Notes: generated by a model from the sequence alone, not told the origin. Positions 36,390-47,793 are shown, numbered from the stretch's first letter. The stretch is 64,000 nt of DNA from Rhizobium sp. SG_E_25_P2 (GCF_029892285.1 NZ_JARXVM010000006.1:62001-126000); one strand, 5' to 3'. Numbers and translations: made by a program.

Positions 36390-36659
36390 TAGAGCGTGTT
36401 TCAGCTTATCAGCCTCATTCTGTTGGTCCAAACCGGGATGATCCGCAAGGAGAAGGGCGCAGGTCGTAGCTAATGCTACGGCCAAGCCCTCCGACGATGC
36501 GGGCGCCCGGTTTCGACCAACCCTTCGGGCCGGATGAATTTCGGCCACTATCTTCGGCTTTTGGCTCCGCCGTACATCTGGGTACGCCCTCGCCAAAAGC
36601 CTTGATCCTGACCGAAATTGATCCGGCAGAATGAGGCTGATAAGCTGAAACACGCTCTA
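36390..36659. repeat. 270-bp element of nested inverted repeats
   Basis: Perfect 33-bp inverted ends (36390-36422 and 36627-36659) start TAGAGCGTGTTTCAGC and end in CTCTA. Inside are two further stem sets. One is GTTGGTCCAAACCGGG (36422-36437) with CCCGGTTTCGACCAAC (36506-36521), 15 of 16 paired, enclosing GTAGC/GCTAC. The other is CCGGATGAATTTCGG (36530-36544) with CCGAAATTGATCCGG (36612-36626), enclosing GGCTTTTGGC/GCCAAAAGCC and CGTAC/GTACG. It fills the gap between two convergent genes. No gene inside. Confidence 0.9.
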
Positions 36660-36672
36660 AGACAGGCGCCGC

Positions 36673-37560
36673 TCAGGGCTCGGCCGTCCGCTGCCGCCTC
36701 TGCCTGACGATCGATTGTGTGGAATGCGCCCCGAGCGCGGCCAGAATGATCGCGCCGCCCAGCAAGGTCGGCGTTGTCGGCGTTTCCAGAAAAATGAACC
36801 AGACCCAAACCGGAGCGAGAACCGTCTCGAGGAGATAGAACATGCCGGACTCCGCCGCCGACAGATAGCGCGGACCGGTGGCAAGCGCCCAGAATGCAAA
36901 GGGCGTCAGAATGAGGCCGTTGAAGATGATCCAGCCGGGATGCTCGATGGTGAAGCCCACCTTCATCGAGACGGCGGCGCCGGCAATGGCCGGAATGATC
37001 GCCGCGACCAGCGGCGTGAAGCTGAAATCGATACGGCTGGCGCGACTGACGGTCAGGGCGCCGGCGATCGACAGAGCCGACAGCCCCGCCATGAGATCGC
37101 CGAACAGATGGCCGCTTTCGAGACCGTCGCCGACGATGATCAGCACGCCGATCGTCATCGCCGCCATCGCAGCCCAGGTCGCCGCGTCAGGTCGTTCACG
37201 CATGAAGATCCAGGACAACAGCGCGCCGAACATCGGGTTGAAGGCCAGAATGAAGGCGACATTGGCAGTGGACGTATTGAACACCGACAGCAAGAAGAAG
37301 ATCGTCGAGGCGCCATAGAGCAAGGCGACGAGCACTCCGCGCCAGTCATGAAACAACGCCGGCCCCTTCCCCCGTTTTGCCCTGATCACCGACCAGACCA
37401 CGAGGGCGACGAGAACCGTGAGAATGCTGCGCACGAACAACAGCGCCCAGACGCCGCCTTCGGCAAGCCGCAGGATCGGAATGTCGAAGGACAGAGCCAG
37501 CCCACCGAGAAAGGTGATGATCACGCCCTTGGCGTGCGGGGTCAGCGATTGAAAAGGCAT
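36673..37560 (-). CDS. EamA-family (DMT) transporter
   Basis: 295 residues with ten membrane helices in two EamA repeats (first about residues 10-140, second about 150-285). PMFGALLSWIFMRERP is the typical end of the first repeat. These are inner-membrane metabolite exporters or importers; the substrate is unknown. It follows bpt by 6 bp and is likely co-transcribed with it. Confidence 0.87.
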   Translation of the reverse strand: MPFQSLTPHAKGVIITFLGGLALSFDIPILRLAEGGVWALLFVRSILTVLVALVVWSVIRAKRGKGPALFHDWRGVLVALLYGASTIFFLLSVFNTSTANVAFILAFNPMFGALLSWIFMRERPDAATWAAMAAMTIGVLIIVGDGLESGHLFGDLMAGLSALSIAGALTVSRASRIDFSFTPLVAAIIPAIAGAAVSMKVGFTIEHPGWIIFNGLILTPFAFWALATGPRYLSAAESGMFYLLETVLAPVWVWFIFLETPTTPTLLGGAIILAALGAHSTQSIVRQRRQRTAEP

Positions 37561-37566
37561 GAAATT

Positions 37567-38337
37567 CTACCGGGCCTCGTTGGACGCAGAAGGCTCGTAC
37601 AGCGTCCAGCCCTGGTTGAGAAGATGCTCCTGCGGCAGGAAGCGCGTCTTATAGGCCATCTTGCGCGATCCCTGCACCCAATAGCCGAGATAGACATGCG
37701 GCAGGCCCTTGGCCTGCGTGCGTCGGACATGATCGAGAATCATGAATGTCCCGAGCGATCGCAGTTCAAGATCGGGATCATAGAAGGAATAGACCATCGA
37801 CATTCCGTCGGCCATCATGTCCGTCAACGCCACGGCGACCAATTGGCCCGTTGGCGGCGAGCGCCAGCCGTCGCCTTCGGTCCGCAGCCGGTATTCGATG
37901 ATCCTGGTGTTGACATGGGTATCCTCGACCATCATCGCATAATCGAGCACCGACATGTCCGACATGCCGCCCTGAGTGTGCCGGCTATCGAGATATTTGC
38001 GAAACAGGGAAAATTGTTCGGTCGACGGTTCGGCGGGATATTCCCGACCGACCATATCCTCGTTGGCGGCGAGCACGCGGCGCATGGAGCGCGTCGGCTG
38101 GAATTCGTCTGCGAGGATGCGCACGGAAATGCACGCTCTGCAGGTCTCGCATGCCGGCCGATAGGCGATGTTCTGGGAGCGTCTGAAGCCACCCTGGGTG
38201 AGGATGTCGTTCATCTCCGGCGCGCGCTGCCCGACAAGATGGGTAAACACCTTCCGCTCCACCTGCCCCTGCAGATAGGGGCATGTGGCTGGCGCCGTCA
38301 TGAAAAACTGCGGGGATGGGTGCGCCTGCGTGTTCAT
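37567..38337 (-). CDS. bpt: aspartate/glutamate leucyltransferase (arginyltransferase family)
   Basis: 256 residues. The N-terminal cysteine segment CPYLQG and [16 protein letters not shown] match the Bpt/ATE family, and [14 protein letters not shown] the transferase core. The bacterial enzyme adds leucine to N-terminal Asp or Glu of proteins, marking them for ClpAP degradation (N-degron pathway). It lies near hemB and an RDD gene as in other rhizobia. Confidence 0.92.
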   Translation of the reverse strand: MNTQAHPSPQFFMTAPATCPYLQGQVERKVFTHLVGQRAPEMNDILTQGGFRRSQNIAYRPACETCRACISVRILADEFQPTRSMRRVLAANEDMVGREYPAEPSTEQFSLFRKYLDSRHTQGGMSDMSVLDYAMMVEDTHVNTRIIEYRLRTEGDGWRSPPTGQLVAVALTDMMADGMSMVYSFYDPDLELRSLGTFMILDHVRRTQAKGLPHVYLGYWVQGSRKMAYKTRFLPQEHLLNQGWTLYEPSASNEAR

Positions 38338-38431
38338 GCTGTGTGAAGATTCTCACCCTTTGCTCCGGCCAACAGGATAGATCACTTCGCCGGCTTGTAA
38401 AAGCGCAATCGTCGCGGGATGCTTCCTGCCC

Positions 38432-38899
38432 TCAGTATTGGGGAGCGGCCAGCCGGCTTGCCCGGACCAGCACAGTTCCCAGCGCCATGTCATGAAGCAG
38501 GCGCTTGCGGTTGGTAAACAGGCCGACCAGCAGGATGAGCGGCGTCAGAAACGAATTGAGCACCCAGAACAGAATGACATGTAGGAGACCGGTCATGAAA
38601 TCGATACGGTAGCCGCTGTCGCTCAGAAGCGTCAGATCCATCACGCGCATGCCGGGCGTAGCCTGGGCGCGGGAGGACAGCGACAGCGCGAAATACAGGC
38701 CCGCGACGACGAAGAACAGAACTGGAAACAGATAAAAGGCGAGACCCAGCGTCAACACCCCGAGAATGAACACCAGCACCGCCGCCGGCAGCAGCAAAAG
38801 GCAGACCAGCGCATAATCGATCACGAAAGCCAGCATGCGCCGGCTGAGCACGCCATCCAGGGCGGCGGCGGCGAAATCTCGGTCGAGGGCGTTGGTCAT
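38432..38899 (-). CDS. RDD-family membrane protein
   Basis: 155 residues. RRMLAFVIDYALVCLLL carries the Arg/Asp of the RDD family. Three or four membrane helices follow, with TPGMRVMDLTLL. Function unknown; some relatives are transporters. I start at ATG 38899 (MTNALDRDF); an upstream extension to 38989 is not supported. Confidence 0.85.
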   Translation of the reverse strand: MTNALDRDFAAAALDGVLSRRMLAFVIDYALVCLLLLPAAVLVFILGVLTLGLAFYLFPVLFFVVAGLYFALSLSSRAQATPGMRVMDLTLLSDSGYRIDFMTGLLHVILFWVLNSFLTPLILLVGLFTNRKRLLHDMALGTVLVRASRLAAPQY

Positions 38900-39040
38900 G
38901 GCGTGATCCTTTTCGGCTTTGCTTCTGATATGGGCGCGGTCGGGCCGCATCGCAAGAGAAAGCCGAAAAGCGCGCGGGATGCCCGACATGAAAAAGGCGC
39001 CCGAATGCGGCGCCTCTCTCCATCGGGATCGCAGGTCCGA

Positions 39041-41350
39041 TCAGAACTCTTCCCAATTGCCGCCAGCCGATTGCGAGACTGCGGCGTTGCCCGTTGCGGC
39101 GCGACGCACCGGCGTGGATGCTGTGCGCGGCGCGGACCGGACAGCCGGCGCGGCAGGCTGAGACGGCCGGCGCATGGTCTCGGCCATCTGGCGCAACGGC
39201 GCGCCGGACTGACCGCCGAGATTGAACCGTGACAGCAACTTGCGCAGTTCGGAGCTTTCTGTGGCGAGACCGACGCCGGCGGCGTTCATCTCTTCCACCA
39301 TCGCGGCGTTCTGTTGCGTCGCCTGGTCCATATGGTTGACGGCGGTGTTGACTTCGGACAGCCCGGTCGATTGCTCCTGGGCGGCGGTGGCGATCGCATC
39401 CATATGCTGGTTGATGTCGCGAACCAGTTGCTCGATCTCGCCGAGTCCGGCGCCGGTTTCATGGACGAGCTTGACGCCCTCCTGAACCGCCGTGGCGGAA
39501 TTGGAAATCAACTGCTTGATTTCCTTGGCGGCGTTGGCCGAACGCTGGGCGAGTTCGCGCACTTCCTGGGCGACGACGGCGAAGCCTTTGCCCGCTTCGC
39601 CGGCGCGCGCGGCCTCGACGCCAGCGTTCAGCGCCAGAAGATTGGTCTGGAAGGCGATCTCGTCGATGACGCTGATGATCTGGTTGATCTGCTGCGACGA
39701 CTGTTCGATGCGCTGCATCGCGCCGACGGCGTCGCCGACCACCTTGCCGGATCGATCCGCCTTGTCGCGCGCGGTCTGGGCCACGCCGCGGGCATCCGAC
39801 GTGCGCTTGGTGGTGGCGACGACATTGGCGGTGATTTCCTCCAGCGCAGCCGCTGTTTCCTCCAGCGAGGCAGCCTGGTTTTCGGTGCGTTTGGCGAGAT
39901 TGGTCGAGGCGTTGGAGATCTCCGCCGAGCCACTGTCGACCTCGACGGCGAGATTGCCGACCGACGCCAGCGCTTCGCGCAACTGGCGGACAGAGATGTT
40001 GAAGTTTTCGCGCAATTGCTCGAACTGGGGCGCGAAACTCTCCTCGATCTCGCAGGTCATATCGCCCAGCGACAGCTTCCGCAGGCCTTCGGCAAGAGCC
40101 TGTGTGGTTTCGTTGAGGCGGCGGTCGGCGTCTTCCTCGGCCTTGCGCTGGGCCTCGATGCGGTCACGCTCACCCGCGACCCGGACATTCTCGGCATCCG
40201 CCTGCAGGCGCAGCTTTTCGATTTCCGCCGTGCGGAAATAGGCGAGCGCGTGGGCGATATGGCCGATCTCGTCGCCCCTGGCTTCATGGGGTACGGGAGT
40301 CTGCGTGTCGCCTTCGGCAAGCGCTTTCATACGCCCGACGATCTGGTGCAATGGGCGACGGATATTGGATATGCACAGGAGCGAGGCGAAGATGCTGACC
40401 AGCGTGATGCCGCCTGCAAAGGCGCTGTAGACCACCATCTCGCTCCAGAGACTGTTGATCTTCGCATCGGCTTTGGTGCGAACGAGATTGGCGACCGTCT
40501 CAAGCATTCCCTGCATCATGCCGATCCGCGCGCCGATGATCTGCATAAAACGCTGTTCACCTTCTGGATCAGCCTTAACAGGCTGCTCACGCATATAGAG
40601 CTTGTCGATTACCGAGCGGAGAAAGCCGTAATTGTCGGACGCCAGAAAATCTTTGTAGGGGGCAACGACGTCAGCGGGCAGGCTCTCGAACATAGGCTCG
40701 GTCAAGGTCCAATGCAGGCTGCGGGAATGCAGCAGAAAATCTAGCTGGATCCCATCGATTTTTGCTCCCTTAAGGTATGCCTCACCCGGCTTGATTTCGA
40801 TCAGGGTCGCGTCGTTGATCATCATCATGGCGTAGAAGCCGTGGATAAGGCCGGAGAGTTCGTTGTCTCGCACCAGTACGCCGGCCCTACGCGTCAGATC
40901 GATGGCCGCCGCCGCCATGGGTTGGATTTTTATGCCTGCCTGCACGGATTTGCCGAAATCGTTCGCCTTGATGGCTTCGTCAACAAGGCCGCGATAGTCG
41001 AGAAGGCGTGCCCAGTTTTCACGAACGAAGGAGAGGTCCTTGTCTACGGTCGCGTCACTCACGCCTTGCTGCTCGGCTTCGCTGTAAAGCGACATCAGAT
41101 TCTGATAGGCGGCGTCGGTGCGCTTTCGTGCGTCCATGACCTTTTCAGGAGGACTTAGCGCTTCATTGGGTAGCGAAAGAGCGAGTTCGCCGCCCGCGCT
41201 GGCAAGGCGTTGCAGAACAATCGCATCATGCATCGTGCTGTAGCGACCGTATGCGGAGTAAACATTTTCACCCGCGAGCATGGCAAGCCCCAGCAACGGC
41301 ACCGCAATACATACGTAAAGCAGCGTACGAATCGAAAATCCAGCAAGCAT
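39041..41350 (-). CDS. methyl-accepting chemotaxis protein with NIT sensor domain
   Basis: 769 residues. A membrane helix at the N-terminus is followed by a helical periplasmic region resembling the nitrate/nitrite-sensing NIT domain ([20 protein letters not shown]), a second helix near residue 310, a HAMP domain and a signalling hairpin with the conserved tip [20 protein letters not shown]. It ends in NWEEF, the pentapeptide that tethers the CheR methyltransferase. No che genes are nearby. The start is ATG 41350; TTG 41368 is possible. Confidence 0.9.
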   Translation of the reverse strand: MLAGFSIRTLLYVCIAVPLLGLAMLAGENVYSAYGRYSTMHDAIVLQRLASAGGELALSLPNEALSPPEKVMDARKRTDAAYQNLMSLYSEAEQQGVSDATVDKDLSFVRENWARLLDYRGLVDEAIKANDFGKSVQAGIKIQPMAAAAIDLTRRAGVLVRDNELSGLIHGFYAMMMINDATLIEIKPGEAYLKGAKIDGIQLDFLLHSRSLHWTLTEPMFESLPADVVAPYKDFLASDNYGFLRSVIDKLYMREQPVKADPEGEQRFMQIIGARIGMMQGMLETVANLVRTKADAKINSLWSEMVVYSAFAGGITLVSIFASLLCISNIRRPLHQIVGRMKALAEGDTQTPVPHEARGDEIGHIAHALAYFRTAEIEKLRLQADAENVRVAGERDRIEAQRKAEEDADRRLNETTQALAEGLRKLSLGDMTCEIEESFAPQFEQLRENFNISVRQLREALASVGNLAVEVDSGSAEISNASTNLAKRTENQAASLEETAAALEEITANVVATTKRTSDARGVAQTARDKADRSGKVVGDAVGAMQRIEQSSQQINQIISVIDEIAFQTNLLALNAGVEAARAGEAGKGFAVVAQEVRELAQRSANAAKEIKQLISNSATAVQEGVKLVHETGAGLGEIEQLVRDINQHMDAIATAAQEQSTGLSEVNTAVNHMDQATQQNAAMVEEMNAAGVGLATESSELRKLLSRFNLGGQSGAPLRQMAETMRRPSQPAAPAVRSAPRTASTPVRRAATGNAAVSQSAGGNWEEF

Positions 41351-41481
41351 GTGGCGTATCTCTGACAAAAAGTCCCGCGTTGCGCAGGACGATCTCGTGA
41401 AAATGCCACCTATTTATTAGATTTCCGTTTCATATATTGGTGTGACTTTTCACCATCGGCTGACACGCTTCCAAGTCAAAA

Positions 41482-43734
41482 TTAGCCCGAAAATTTGCCG
41501 GATCTCGGAAAGCCCTTGGGAACGGTTCTGCCCGCCGTGGCGCGATCGGCCAGCCATTCGGCCAGTTCTTCCTTCTTGCGCACGAAATTGCGCCCGGCGC
41601 TGTCGTCCCAGGTCAACCCGTTGTCGATGGCGAAGACGCGGATGTCGGACACGCCGCCATCCTTGTAGCGCTGCAGGCGAACACCCTTGCCCCTCGTCAT
41701 TTCCGGCAACTGGCTGATCGGGAAAACCAGCATCTTGCGGTTCTCCCCGACGATGGCGACGTGGTCGCCCTTGGCATGCACCACAAGCTTGGCCTCGTCG
41801 GGCATGGCGACGTTGAGGATCTGCTTTCCCTTGCGGGTATTGGCCACGAATTCCGATTCATTGACCAGGAAGCCATAGCCTTGAACCGAGGAGACGATCA
41901 GTTTGCGCGAGGCGTCGAGCACGAACGCCGTCAGCACGTCCTGATCGTTTTCCATGTCGATCATGATGCGCAGGGGCTCGCCATGGCCGCGACCGCCGGG
42001 CAATTTGTCGGCGCCAAGCGTGAAGGCTTTGCCTCCAGTGGTGAAGACGATGACCTTGTCGGTGGTCTGGGCATGGAAAGCGATCTTGAGACTGTCGCCT
42101 TCCTTAAACTGCAATGTCGAGAAATCGGCGAGATGGCCCTTGAGCGCGCGGATCCAGCCTTTCTCGGAGACCACGATCGTCACCGGCTCCTTTTCAATCA
42201 GGGCCTGCTCGATGGCGGCGATATCCGTTGAGGGAGCATCGGCGAAATCGGTGCGGCGGCGGCCGATCACCGTGGCCTTGGCGAATTTCTTCTTCACCTC
42301 GCCGATATCCCAGGCCACCGTCTGCCACTGCTTTTCTTCGGACGCCAGGAGCGCCTCGATGCCAGCCTTCTCCGCCGTCAACCCGTCGAATTCCTTGCGG
42401 ATCTCGAACTCTTCCAGCTTGCGCAGCGAACGGAGGCGCATGTTGAGGATCGATTCCGCCTGCAGATCCGTCAGGCTGAACGTGGCCATCAAGGTCTGCT
42501 TCGGCTCGTCCTCCTCGCGGATGATGCGGATCACCTCGTCGAGATTGAGATAGGCGACGAGATAGCCGCCCAGGACTTCGAGCCGGCGCTCGATCTCCGC
42601 CAACCTGTGGCGGGAGCGGCGCACCAGCACCTCGCGTCGATGCGCCAGCCACTCGCTGATGACATCCTTCAATGACATGACCTTGGGCACCTTGCCCATG
42701 GACAGCACGTTCATGTTCAGCGAAATGCGGCTTTCGAGTTCGGTCAGCCGGAACATCGATTCCATCAAGAGCGACGCGTCGACGGTGCGGCTCTTGGGCA
42801 CGAGAACGATGCGGACATCCTCGGCGGATTCGTCGCGCACATCCTCCAGAAGCGGAAGCTTCCGCGCGATCAGCAATTCAGCGATCTTTTCGATCAGCCG
42901 CGACTTCTGCACCTGATAGGGGATTTCGGTGATGACGATCTGATAGCCGCCGCGTCCGAGATCCTCCTGGCTCCATTTGGCGCGCACGCGAAAGCCGCCC
43001 CTGCCCGTCTCATAGGCGTCGAGAATGCTCGACCGGCTTTCGATGATGGTGCCGCCTGTCGGCAGATCGGGTCCGGGTATGAATTTGACGAGGTCCGCGA
43101 CCGTGGCGTCAGGATGCTTGATCAGGTGCAGCGCCGCATCGCAGATCTCGTGGACATTGTGCGGCGGGATATTGGTGGCCATGCCGACCGCGATGCCCGA
43201 CGAACCATTGGCGAGCAGATTGGGGAAGGCGCCGGGAAGAACGATCGGCTCTTCGTCTTCCTCGTTATAGGTTGGACGGAAGTCCACCGCATTCTCGTCG
43301 ATGCCTTCCAGCAGCAGCGATGCGACATCGGTCATGCGGGCTTCGGTGTAGCGCATCGCGGCGGGATTATCGCCATCGATATTGCCGAAATTGCCTTGGC
43401 CGTCGACGATGGGATAGCGAATGGCGAAGTCCTGCGACAGGCGCACCAGCGCATCATAGATCGCCTGGTCGCCATGCGGGTGGAACTTACCCATCACGTC
43501 GCCGACGATGCGGGCGCATTTCTTGTAGGCCGTGTTGGGGCGGACACCCATCTCGCTCATGGCGTGGATAATGCGGCGATGCACCGGCTTCAACCCGTCG
43601 CGAACGTCCGGCAGAGCGCGGTGCATGATGGTCGACAGCGCATATGCGAGATAGCGCTCTTCCAGCGCTGTCCGCAAATCGATCGGCTGAATGTCATCCC
43701 CGCCGCTCGATGGCGGCAAATCGCTTTTACCCAT
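41482..43734 (-). CDS. parC: DNA topoisomerase IV subunit A
   Basis: 750 residues, the ParC length. The breakage-reunion domain has [17 protein letters not shown] and the catalytic tyrosine in [16 protein letters not shown]-terminal β-propeller follows, without the GyrA box. It decatenates daughter chromosomes with ParE. At the two positions equivalent to E. coli Ser80 and Glu84 it has Gln and Asp. ATG 43734. Confidence 0.95.
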   Translation of the reverse strand: MGKSDLPPSSGGDDIQPIDLRTALEERYLAYALSTIMHRALPDVRDGLKPVHRRIIHAMSEMGVRPNTAYKKCARIVGDVMGKFHPHGDQAIYDALVRLSQDFAIRYPIVDGQGNFGNIDGDNPAAMRYTEARMTDVASLLLEGIDENAVDFRPTYNEEDEEPIVLPGAFPNLLANGSSGIAVGMATNIPPHNVHEICDAALHLIKHPDATVADLVKFIPGPDLPTGGTIIESRSSILDAYETGRGGFRVRAKWSQEDLGRGGYQIVITEIPYQVQKSRLIEKIAELLIARKLPLLEDVRDESAEDVRIVLVPKSRTVDASLLMESMFRLTELESRISLNMNVLSMGKVPKVMSLKDVISEWLAHRREVLVRRSRHRLAEIERRLEVLGGYLVAYLNLDEVIRIIREEDEPKQTLMATFSLTDLQAESILNMRLRSLRKLEEFEIRKEFDGLTAEKAGIEALLASEEKQWQTVAWDIGEVKKKFAKATVIGRRRTDFADAPSTDIAAIEQALIEKEPVTIVVSEKGWIRALKGHLADFSTLQFKEGDSLKIAFHAQTTDKVIVFTTGGKAFTLGADKLPGGRGHGEPLRIMIDMENDQDVLTAFVLDASRKLIVSSVQGYGFLVNESEFVANTRKGKQILNVAMPDEAKLVVHAKGDHVAIVGENRKMLVFPISQLPEMTRGKGVRLQRYKDGGVSDIRVFAIDNGLTWDDSAGRNFVRKKEELAEWLADRATAGRTVPKGFPRSGKFSG

Positions 43735-44017
43735 GCGTTCTGTCTAGACCGGATAAGGCCGCAGGAGCAAGAAGCGCAGGCGATTGGACTGTGGACAGCC
43801 GCATCGAGATCGCATTGCGAAAGAAGCGCCTAATATACGTGAAAGTTTGAGCGACACCTTGTCATAGTTGCAAAACTCGTGATGGTCGAGTAGTTCTTCC
43901 GCCTGTCGAAAGCGTCGTTTTCGATGATGACCGATAGCCGCCGGAGCCGACGCGGGATCCTTTCCGACCAGACGCATGACGACAATTGGCATCGCAGCGA
44001 TCATTTACGGAGCAGTT

Positions 44018-44419
44018 ATGCGTCGCATCATTTCAATGGCCCTCGCCGCGGCCGCTTTCCTGGTTTCGGGCCTTGCCGCCCAGGCCGAAGACTACAAGGT
44101 TGCCGCCAACAAGACGTCTGGCCTGACCTTCATGTATGTCTATTCCGAGATCAATTGCGCCTTCGGCAGCAAGCCCACCTTCAAGGTGCTGACCGAGCCC
44201 AAGCACGGCAAGATCTTCTCCAAATGGATGAAGCTCAATCTGACCGACGCTCCCAAGAACTGCAAGGGCCGCCCGGTCTACGGCACCGCGATCTTCTACA
44301 CCCCGAACAAGGGCTATCGCGGCGAAGACTATGCGCGCGTGGGGATCGGCAAGACCGAAATCCCGATGACGCGGATCTATAACAGCCGCTCGATGTCCAT
44401 CAACATCACCGTCGAGTAA
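44018..44419 (+). CDS. small exported protein, unknown family
   Basis: 133 residues. ATG 44018 has GGAGC upstream. A signal peptide ends at GLAAQAED. The mature part is basic, with two cysteines (INCAFG and KNCKGR) that may form a disulfide, and a β-rich look (FKVLTEPKHGKIF, AIFYTPNKGYRGED) reminiscent of Ig-like repeats. I do not recognise the family. Confidence 0.72.
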   Translation: MRRIISMALAAAAFLVSGLAAQAEDYKVAANKTSGLTFMYVYSEINCAFGSKPTFKVLTEPKHGKIFSKWMKLNLTDAPKNCKGRPVYGTAIFYTPNKGYRGEDYARVGIGKTEIPMTRIYNSRSMSINITVE

Positions 44420-44675
44420 AACCGGCCTGAAACGGTCGCCGACTCCGTCTAAATGTCGGCGGCCGACTTGATTTTAGATCTTTCTATTTTGGCGTCCGCG
44501 CATTAACGTTCTCTTATAAACCGCCTGGGCGATCACGAGGCGCTGCGAGCCGCCTCGCCGCGGAAAAGCCAATATTGTCGTTGGATGTCGAATAATCTCT
44601 TCGGCCGGATCGTTACGACGCCAGGACCATCGGTTCCTCCGACCGGTTTCAGACCAAAACATGAAAGGGAGTTTC

Positions 44676-45884
44676 ATGAACCGCCAACGCCTTCTTGGCC
44701 TGCTTCTCGCCGGCGCATCCTTCACCGCCCTCGCTCACAACGCCTATGCGCTCGACGGGCAGGAGATCGTCACGAATTTCAACAAGCTGACATCGGCAAG
44801 CGGCTTGACGCTGTCCGTCGACGGTTCATCGGTCGACGGCGACACGGTTACGCTCACGGGCGCAACGATCACCATTTCCGCAGCAGCAACCCAGGAGCCG
44901 AACGATACGATCCTGCCGCTCGGCGATGTTACGCTTGAAGGCGTGACGGAAGAAGAAGGCGATTATTCAATCGAAAAGGCCAGCTTCGCCGATATCAATT
45001 TGACAGAGAAGGACGGCGGCGTCACGGCGAAGGACATCTATGCCGAAGGCTTCTATCTGCCTGCCAACCCCGAGCCGGGTTCGCTCGATTCCCTGCTGAT
45101 CGCCCAGAGCTTTCATATCGGCGCGATCGCCGTGACCGATAAAGGCAAGCAGGTCGCGAGCATCGACGAAGTGACGGCAAATTACACGCTGTCCGACGAC
45201 GAGACCAAGATCGACCTCGACGCGAGTGTGACCGGCATCAAGGTCGACGCCTCCTCCGCACCGGATCCGAAGGCGCAGGACACCGTCAAGGCGCTCGGCC
45301 TTGAAACCATTTCCGGCGACATCACCATGAAGGCCGATTGGACGCTGGCCGACGGAAAGATGAACCTGACCGAATACGCCTTCGACTTCGAGAATATCGG
45401 TCGCCTGAACATCACCTTCTCGCTCTCCGGCTACACGCTCGATTTTGTGAAGAATCTGCAGGAGGCTCTCAAGGCCGCAGAAGAAAATCCCAACAAGGAA
45501 GCCGGTCAGCAGGCCCTGGGCATGTCCATGCTCGGGCTGATGCAGCAGCTAAGCTATAATGGCGCGTCCATCCGCTTCGAAGACGCCGGCATCACCGCCA
45601 AAGCGCTTGAATACGCCGGCAAACAGCAGGGCGTCGATGGCGCGCAGTTCGCCCAGTCGCTCAAGGGCATGGCGCCGATGATGTTGACGCAGTTGAACGC
45701 GCCGGACCTGCAGGCGCAGATTTCCTCGGCGATCAACGCCTATCTCGACAATCCCAAGAGTCTTGAGATCTCGGCGACGCCGGGCCAGCCGCTTCCCGTG
45801 CCGCAGATCATGGGCGCGGCGATGGGCAATCCCGCCGATCTCGCCAAGACGCTGAATGTTCAGGTCAAGGCCAACGCCGAATAA
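44676..45884 (+). CDS. exported protein, unknown family
   Basis: 402 residues. AAAGGGAG precedes ATG 44676. A signal peptide ends near HNAYALDG. The mature protein is acidic and rich in β-strand patterns (TLSVDGSSVDGDTVTLTGA, DITMKADWTL), with a helical segment near 270-300. It resembles by layout, not by motif, periplasmic lipid-transport or YdgA-like proteins. A strong terminator follows. Function unknown. Confidence 0.75.
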   Translation: MNRQRLLGLLLAGASFTALAHNAYALDGQEIVTNFNKLTSASGLTLSVDGSSVDGDTVTLTGATITISAAATQEPNDTILPLGDVTLEGVTEEEGDYSIEKASFADINLTEKDGGVTAKDIYAEGFYLPANPEPGSLDSLLIAQSFHIGAIAVTDKGKQVASIDEVTANYTLSDDETKIDLDASVTGIKVDASSAPDPKAQDTVKALGLETISGDITMKADWTLADGKMNLTEYAFDFENIGRLNITFSLSGYTLDFVKNLQEALKAAEENPNKEAGQQALGMSMLGLMQQLSYNGASIRFEDAGITAKALEYAGKQQGVDGAQFAQSLKGMAPMMLTQLNAPDLQAQISSAINAYLDNPKSLEISATPGQPLPVPQIMGAAMGNPADLAKTLNVQVKANAE

Positions 45885-45894
45885 GGTCAACAAG

Positions 45895-45922
45895 AAAAGG
45901 GCGCCACAACGGCGCCCTTTTT
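45895..45922. terminator. bidirectional terminator
   Basis: AAAAGGGCGCC (45895-45905) pairs perfectly with GGCGCCCTTTT (45911-45921), with T on one side and A on the other. It separates the exported-protein gene and the convergent aspS. Confidence 0.9.
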
Positions 45923-46002
45923 GATTCTGTGTTTCCCGGAGACGCCGCCACACGCAAGTGAAGTCGGCTTTGGCGCGGGCGACGTTGCCGCCGCCCGACT
46001 GA

Positions 46003-47793
46003 TCAGTCCTTCTTCACCGGCGGGATGACGCGCAGCGACAGTTCCATCAACTGCTTCGGCGTGGCAGCCGACGGCGCGTTCATCAGAAGATCCTGCGCCT
46101 GCTGGTTCATCGGGAACAGCGTGATTTCGCGCAGGTTCTTGGCGCCGACCAGCAGCATGACCACGCGGTCGATGCCGAATGCGCAGCCGCCATGCGGAGG
46201 CGCGCCATACTGGAAGGCGCGGTACATGCCGCCGAAGCGCTCTTCGACATCCGCCTGGCTGAGGCCGACCATCTCAAACGCCTTGACCATCAGTTCCGGC
46301 GACTGGTTACGGATCGAGCCCGAGGCGATTTCGAAACCGTTGCAGACGGCGTCATACTGATAGGCCTTGATGGTGAGCGGATCCTGGTTTTCCAGGGCGT
46401 CCAATCCACCCTGCGGCATCGAGAACGGGTTGTGGGCGAAATCGATCTTCTTGTCTTCCTCGCTCCATTCGAAGAAGGGGAAGTCCACGATCCAGCACAG
46501 CTCGAACCGGTCGCGATCGACGAGGTTCAATTCCTCGCCGGCGCGGGTGCGGGCTTCGCCAGCAAATTTGTAGAACTTGGCGGGCTCGCCGGCCACGAAG
46601 AAGCAGGCGTCGCCGGCTTCAAGGCCGAGTTGGGCGCGCACGGCGTCGGTGCGGTCTTCGCCGATGTTCTTGGCGAGCGGGCCGGAGCCTGCGGTCTTGC
46701 CGTCCTCTTCCTTCCAGAAGATATAGCCGAGACCGGGCTGGCCCAGCGACTGCGCCCAGGCGTTCATGCGGTCGCAGAACGCGCGGCTGCCGCCTGTTTT
46801 GGCCGGGATCGCCCAGACTTCGACCTTCGGGTTGGAGGCAATCATGTTGGCGAACACCTTGAAGCCGGAGCCGGCGAAATGTTCGGTGACGTTCTGCATT
46901 TCGATCGGGTTGCGCAGATCCGGCTTGTCGGAGCCGTATTTGCGGATCGCGACGTCATAGGGGATCAGCGGCCAGTTCTTGGTGACCGGCTTGCCGTCGG
47001 CAAACTTTTCAAACACGTCGCTGATCAGCGGCGCCATCGTGTTCCAGATGTCTTCCTGGGTCACGAAGCTCATTTCGACGTCGAGCTGGTAGAATTCGCC
47101 CGGCAGGCGGTCGGCGCGCGGGTCTTCATCGCGGAAGCACGGGGCGATCTGGAAATAGCGGTCAAAGCCCGCCACCATCAACAGCTGCTTGTACTGCTGC
47201 GGCGCCTGCGGCAGCGCGAAAAACTGGCCGGGATGGATGCGGCTCGGCACGAGGAAGTCGCGCGCGCCTTCCGGCGACGAGGCCGTGAGAATCGGCGTGG
47301 TGTATTCGGTAAAGCCCGCCGAGCCCATGCGGGCGCGCATGTCGGCGATGATCTGGGTGCGCTTGACGATGTTCTTGTGCAGCGTGTCGCGGCGCAGATC
47401 GAGGAAGCGGTACTTCAGGCGGATGTCTTCGGGATATTCGAGTTCGCCAAACACCGGCAGCGGCAATTCCTTGGCGGCGGAGAGAACTTCGATCTCCTGG
47501 GCGTAAAGCTCGATTTCGCCGGTGGCCATGTTCTTGTTGACGGTGTCATCCGAGCGGGCCTTGACGGTCCCGTCGATGCGGATGACCCATTCGCCGCGCA
47601 CCTTTTCCGCAGCTGCAAAAGCCGGGGAATCGGGATCTACCACGACCTGAGTCATGCCGTAATGGTCGCGCAGATCGATGAACAGCACGCCGCCATGATC
47701 GCGGACACGATGCACCCAGCCGGAGAGGCGGACTGTCGATCCGACGTCGGATTTACGAAGGGCGGCGCAAGTATGGCTGCGGTAGCGGTGCAT
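46003..47793 (-). CDS. aspS: aspartyl-tRNA synthetase
   Basis: 596 residues, bacterial type with a GAD insertion. An OB-fold anticodon domain ([15 protein letters not shown]) is followed by the class II core with motif 2 ([19 protein letters not shown]) and motif 3 ([16 protein letters not shown]). I start at ATG 47793 (MHRYRSHTC), the usual N-terminus; an open frame extends upstream to 47943 without support. Confidence 0.97.
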   Translation of the reverse strand: MHRYRSHTCAALRKSDVGSTVRLSGWVHRVRDHGGVLFIDLRDHYGMTQVVVDPDSPAFAAAEKVRGEWVIRIDGTVKARSDDTVNKNMATGEIELYAQEIEVLSAAKELPLPVFGELEYPEDIRLKYRFLDLRRDTLHKNIVKRTQIIADMRARMGSAGFTEYTTPILTASSPEGARDFLVPSRIHPGQFFALPQAPQQYKQLLMVAGFDRYFQIAPCFRDEDPRADRLPGEFYQLDVEMSFVTQEDIWNTMAPLISDVFEKFADGKPVTKNWPLIPYDVAIRKYGSDKPDLRNPIEMQNVTEHFAGSGFKVFANMIASNPKVEVWAIPAKTGGSRAFCDRMNAWAQSLGQPGLGYIFWKEEDGKTAGSGPLAKNIGEDRTDAVRAQLGLEAGDACFFVAGEPAKFYKFAGEARTRAGEELNLVDRDRFELCWIVDFPFFEWSEEDKKIDFAHNPFSMPQGGLDALENQDPLTIKAYQYDAVCNGFEIASGSIRNQSPELMVKAFEMVGLSQADVEERFGGMYRAFQYGAPPHGGCAFGIDRVVMLLVGAKNLREITLFPMNQQAQDLLMNAPSAATPKQLMELSLRVIPPVKKD

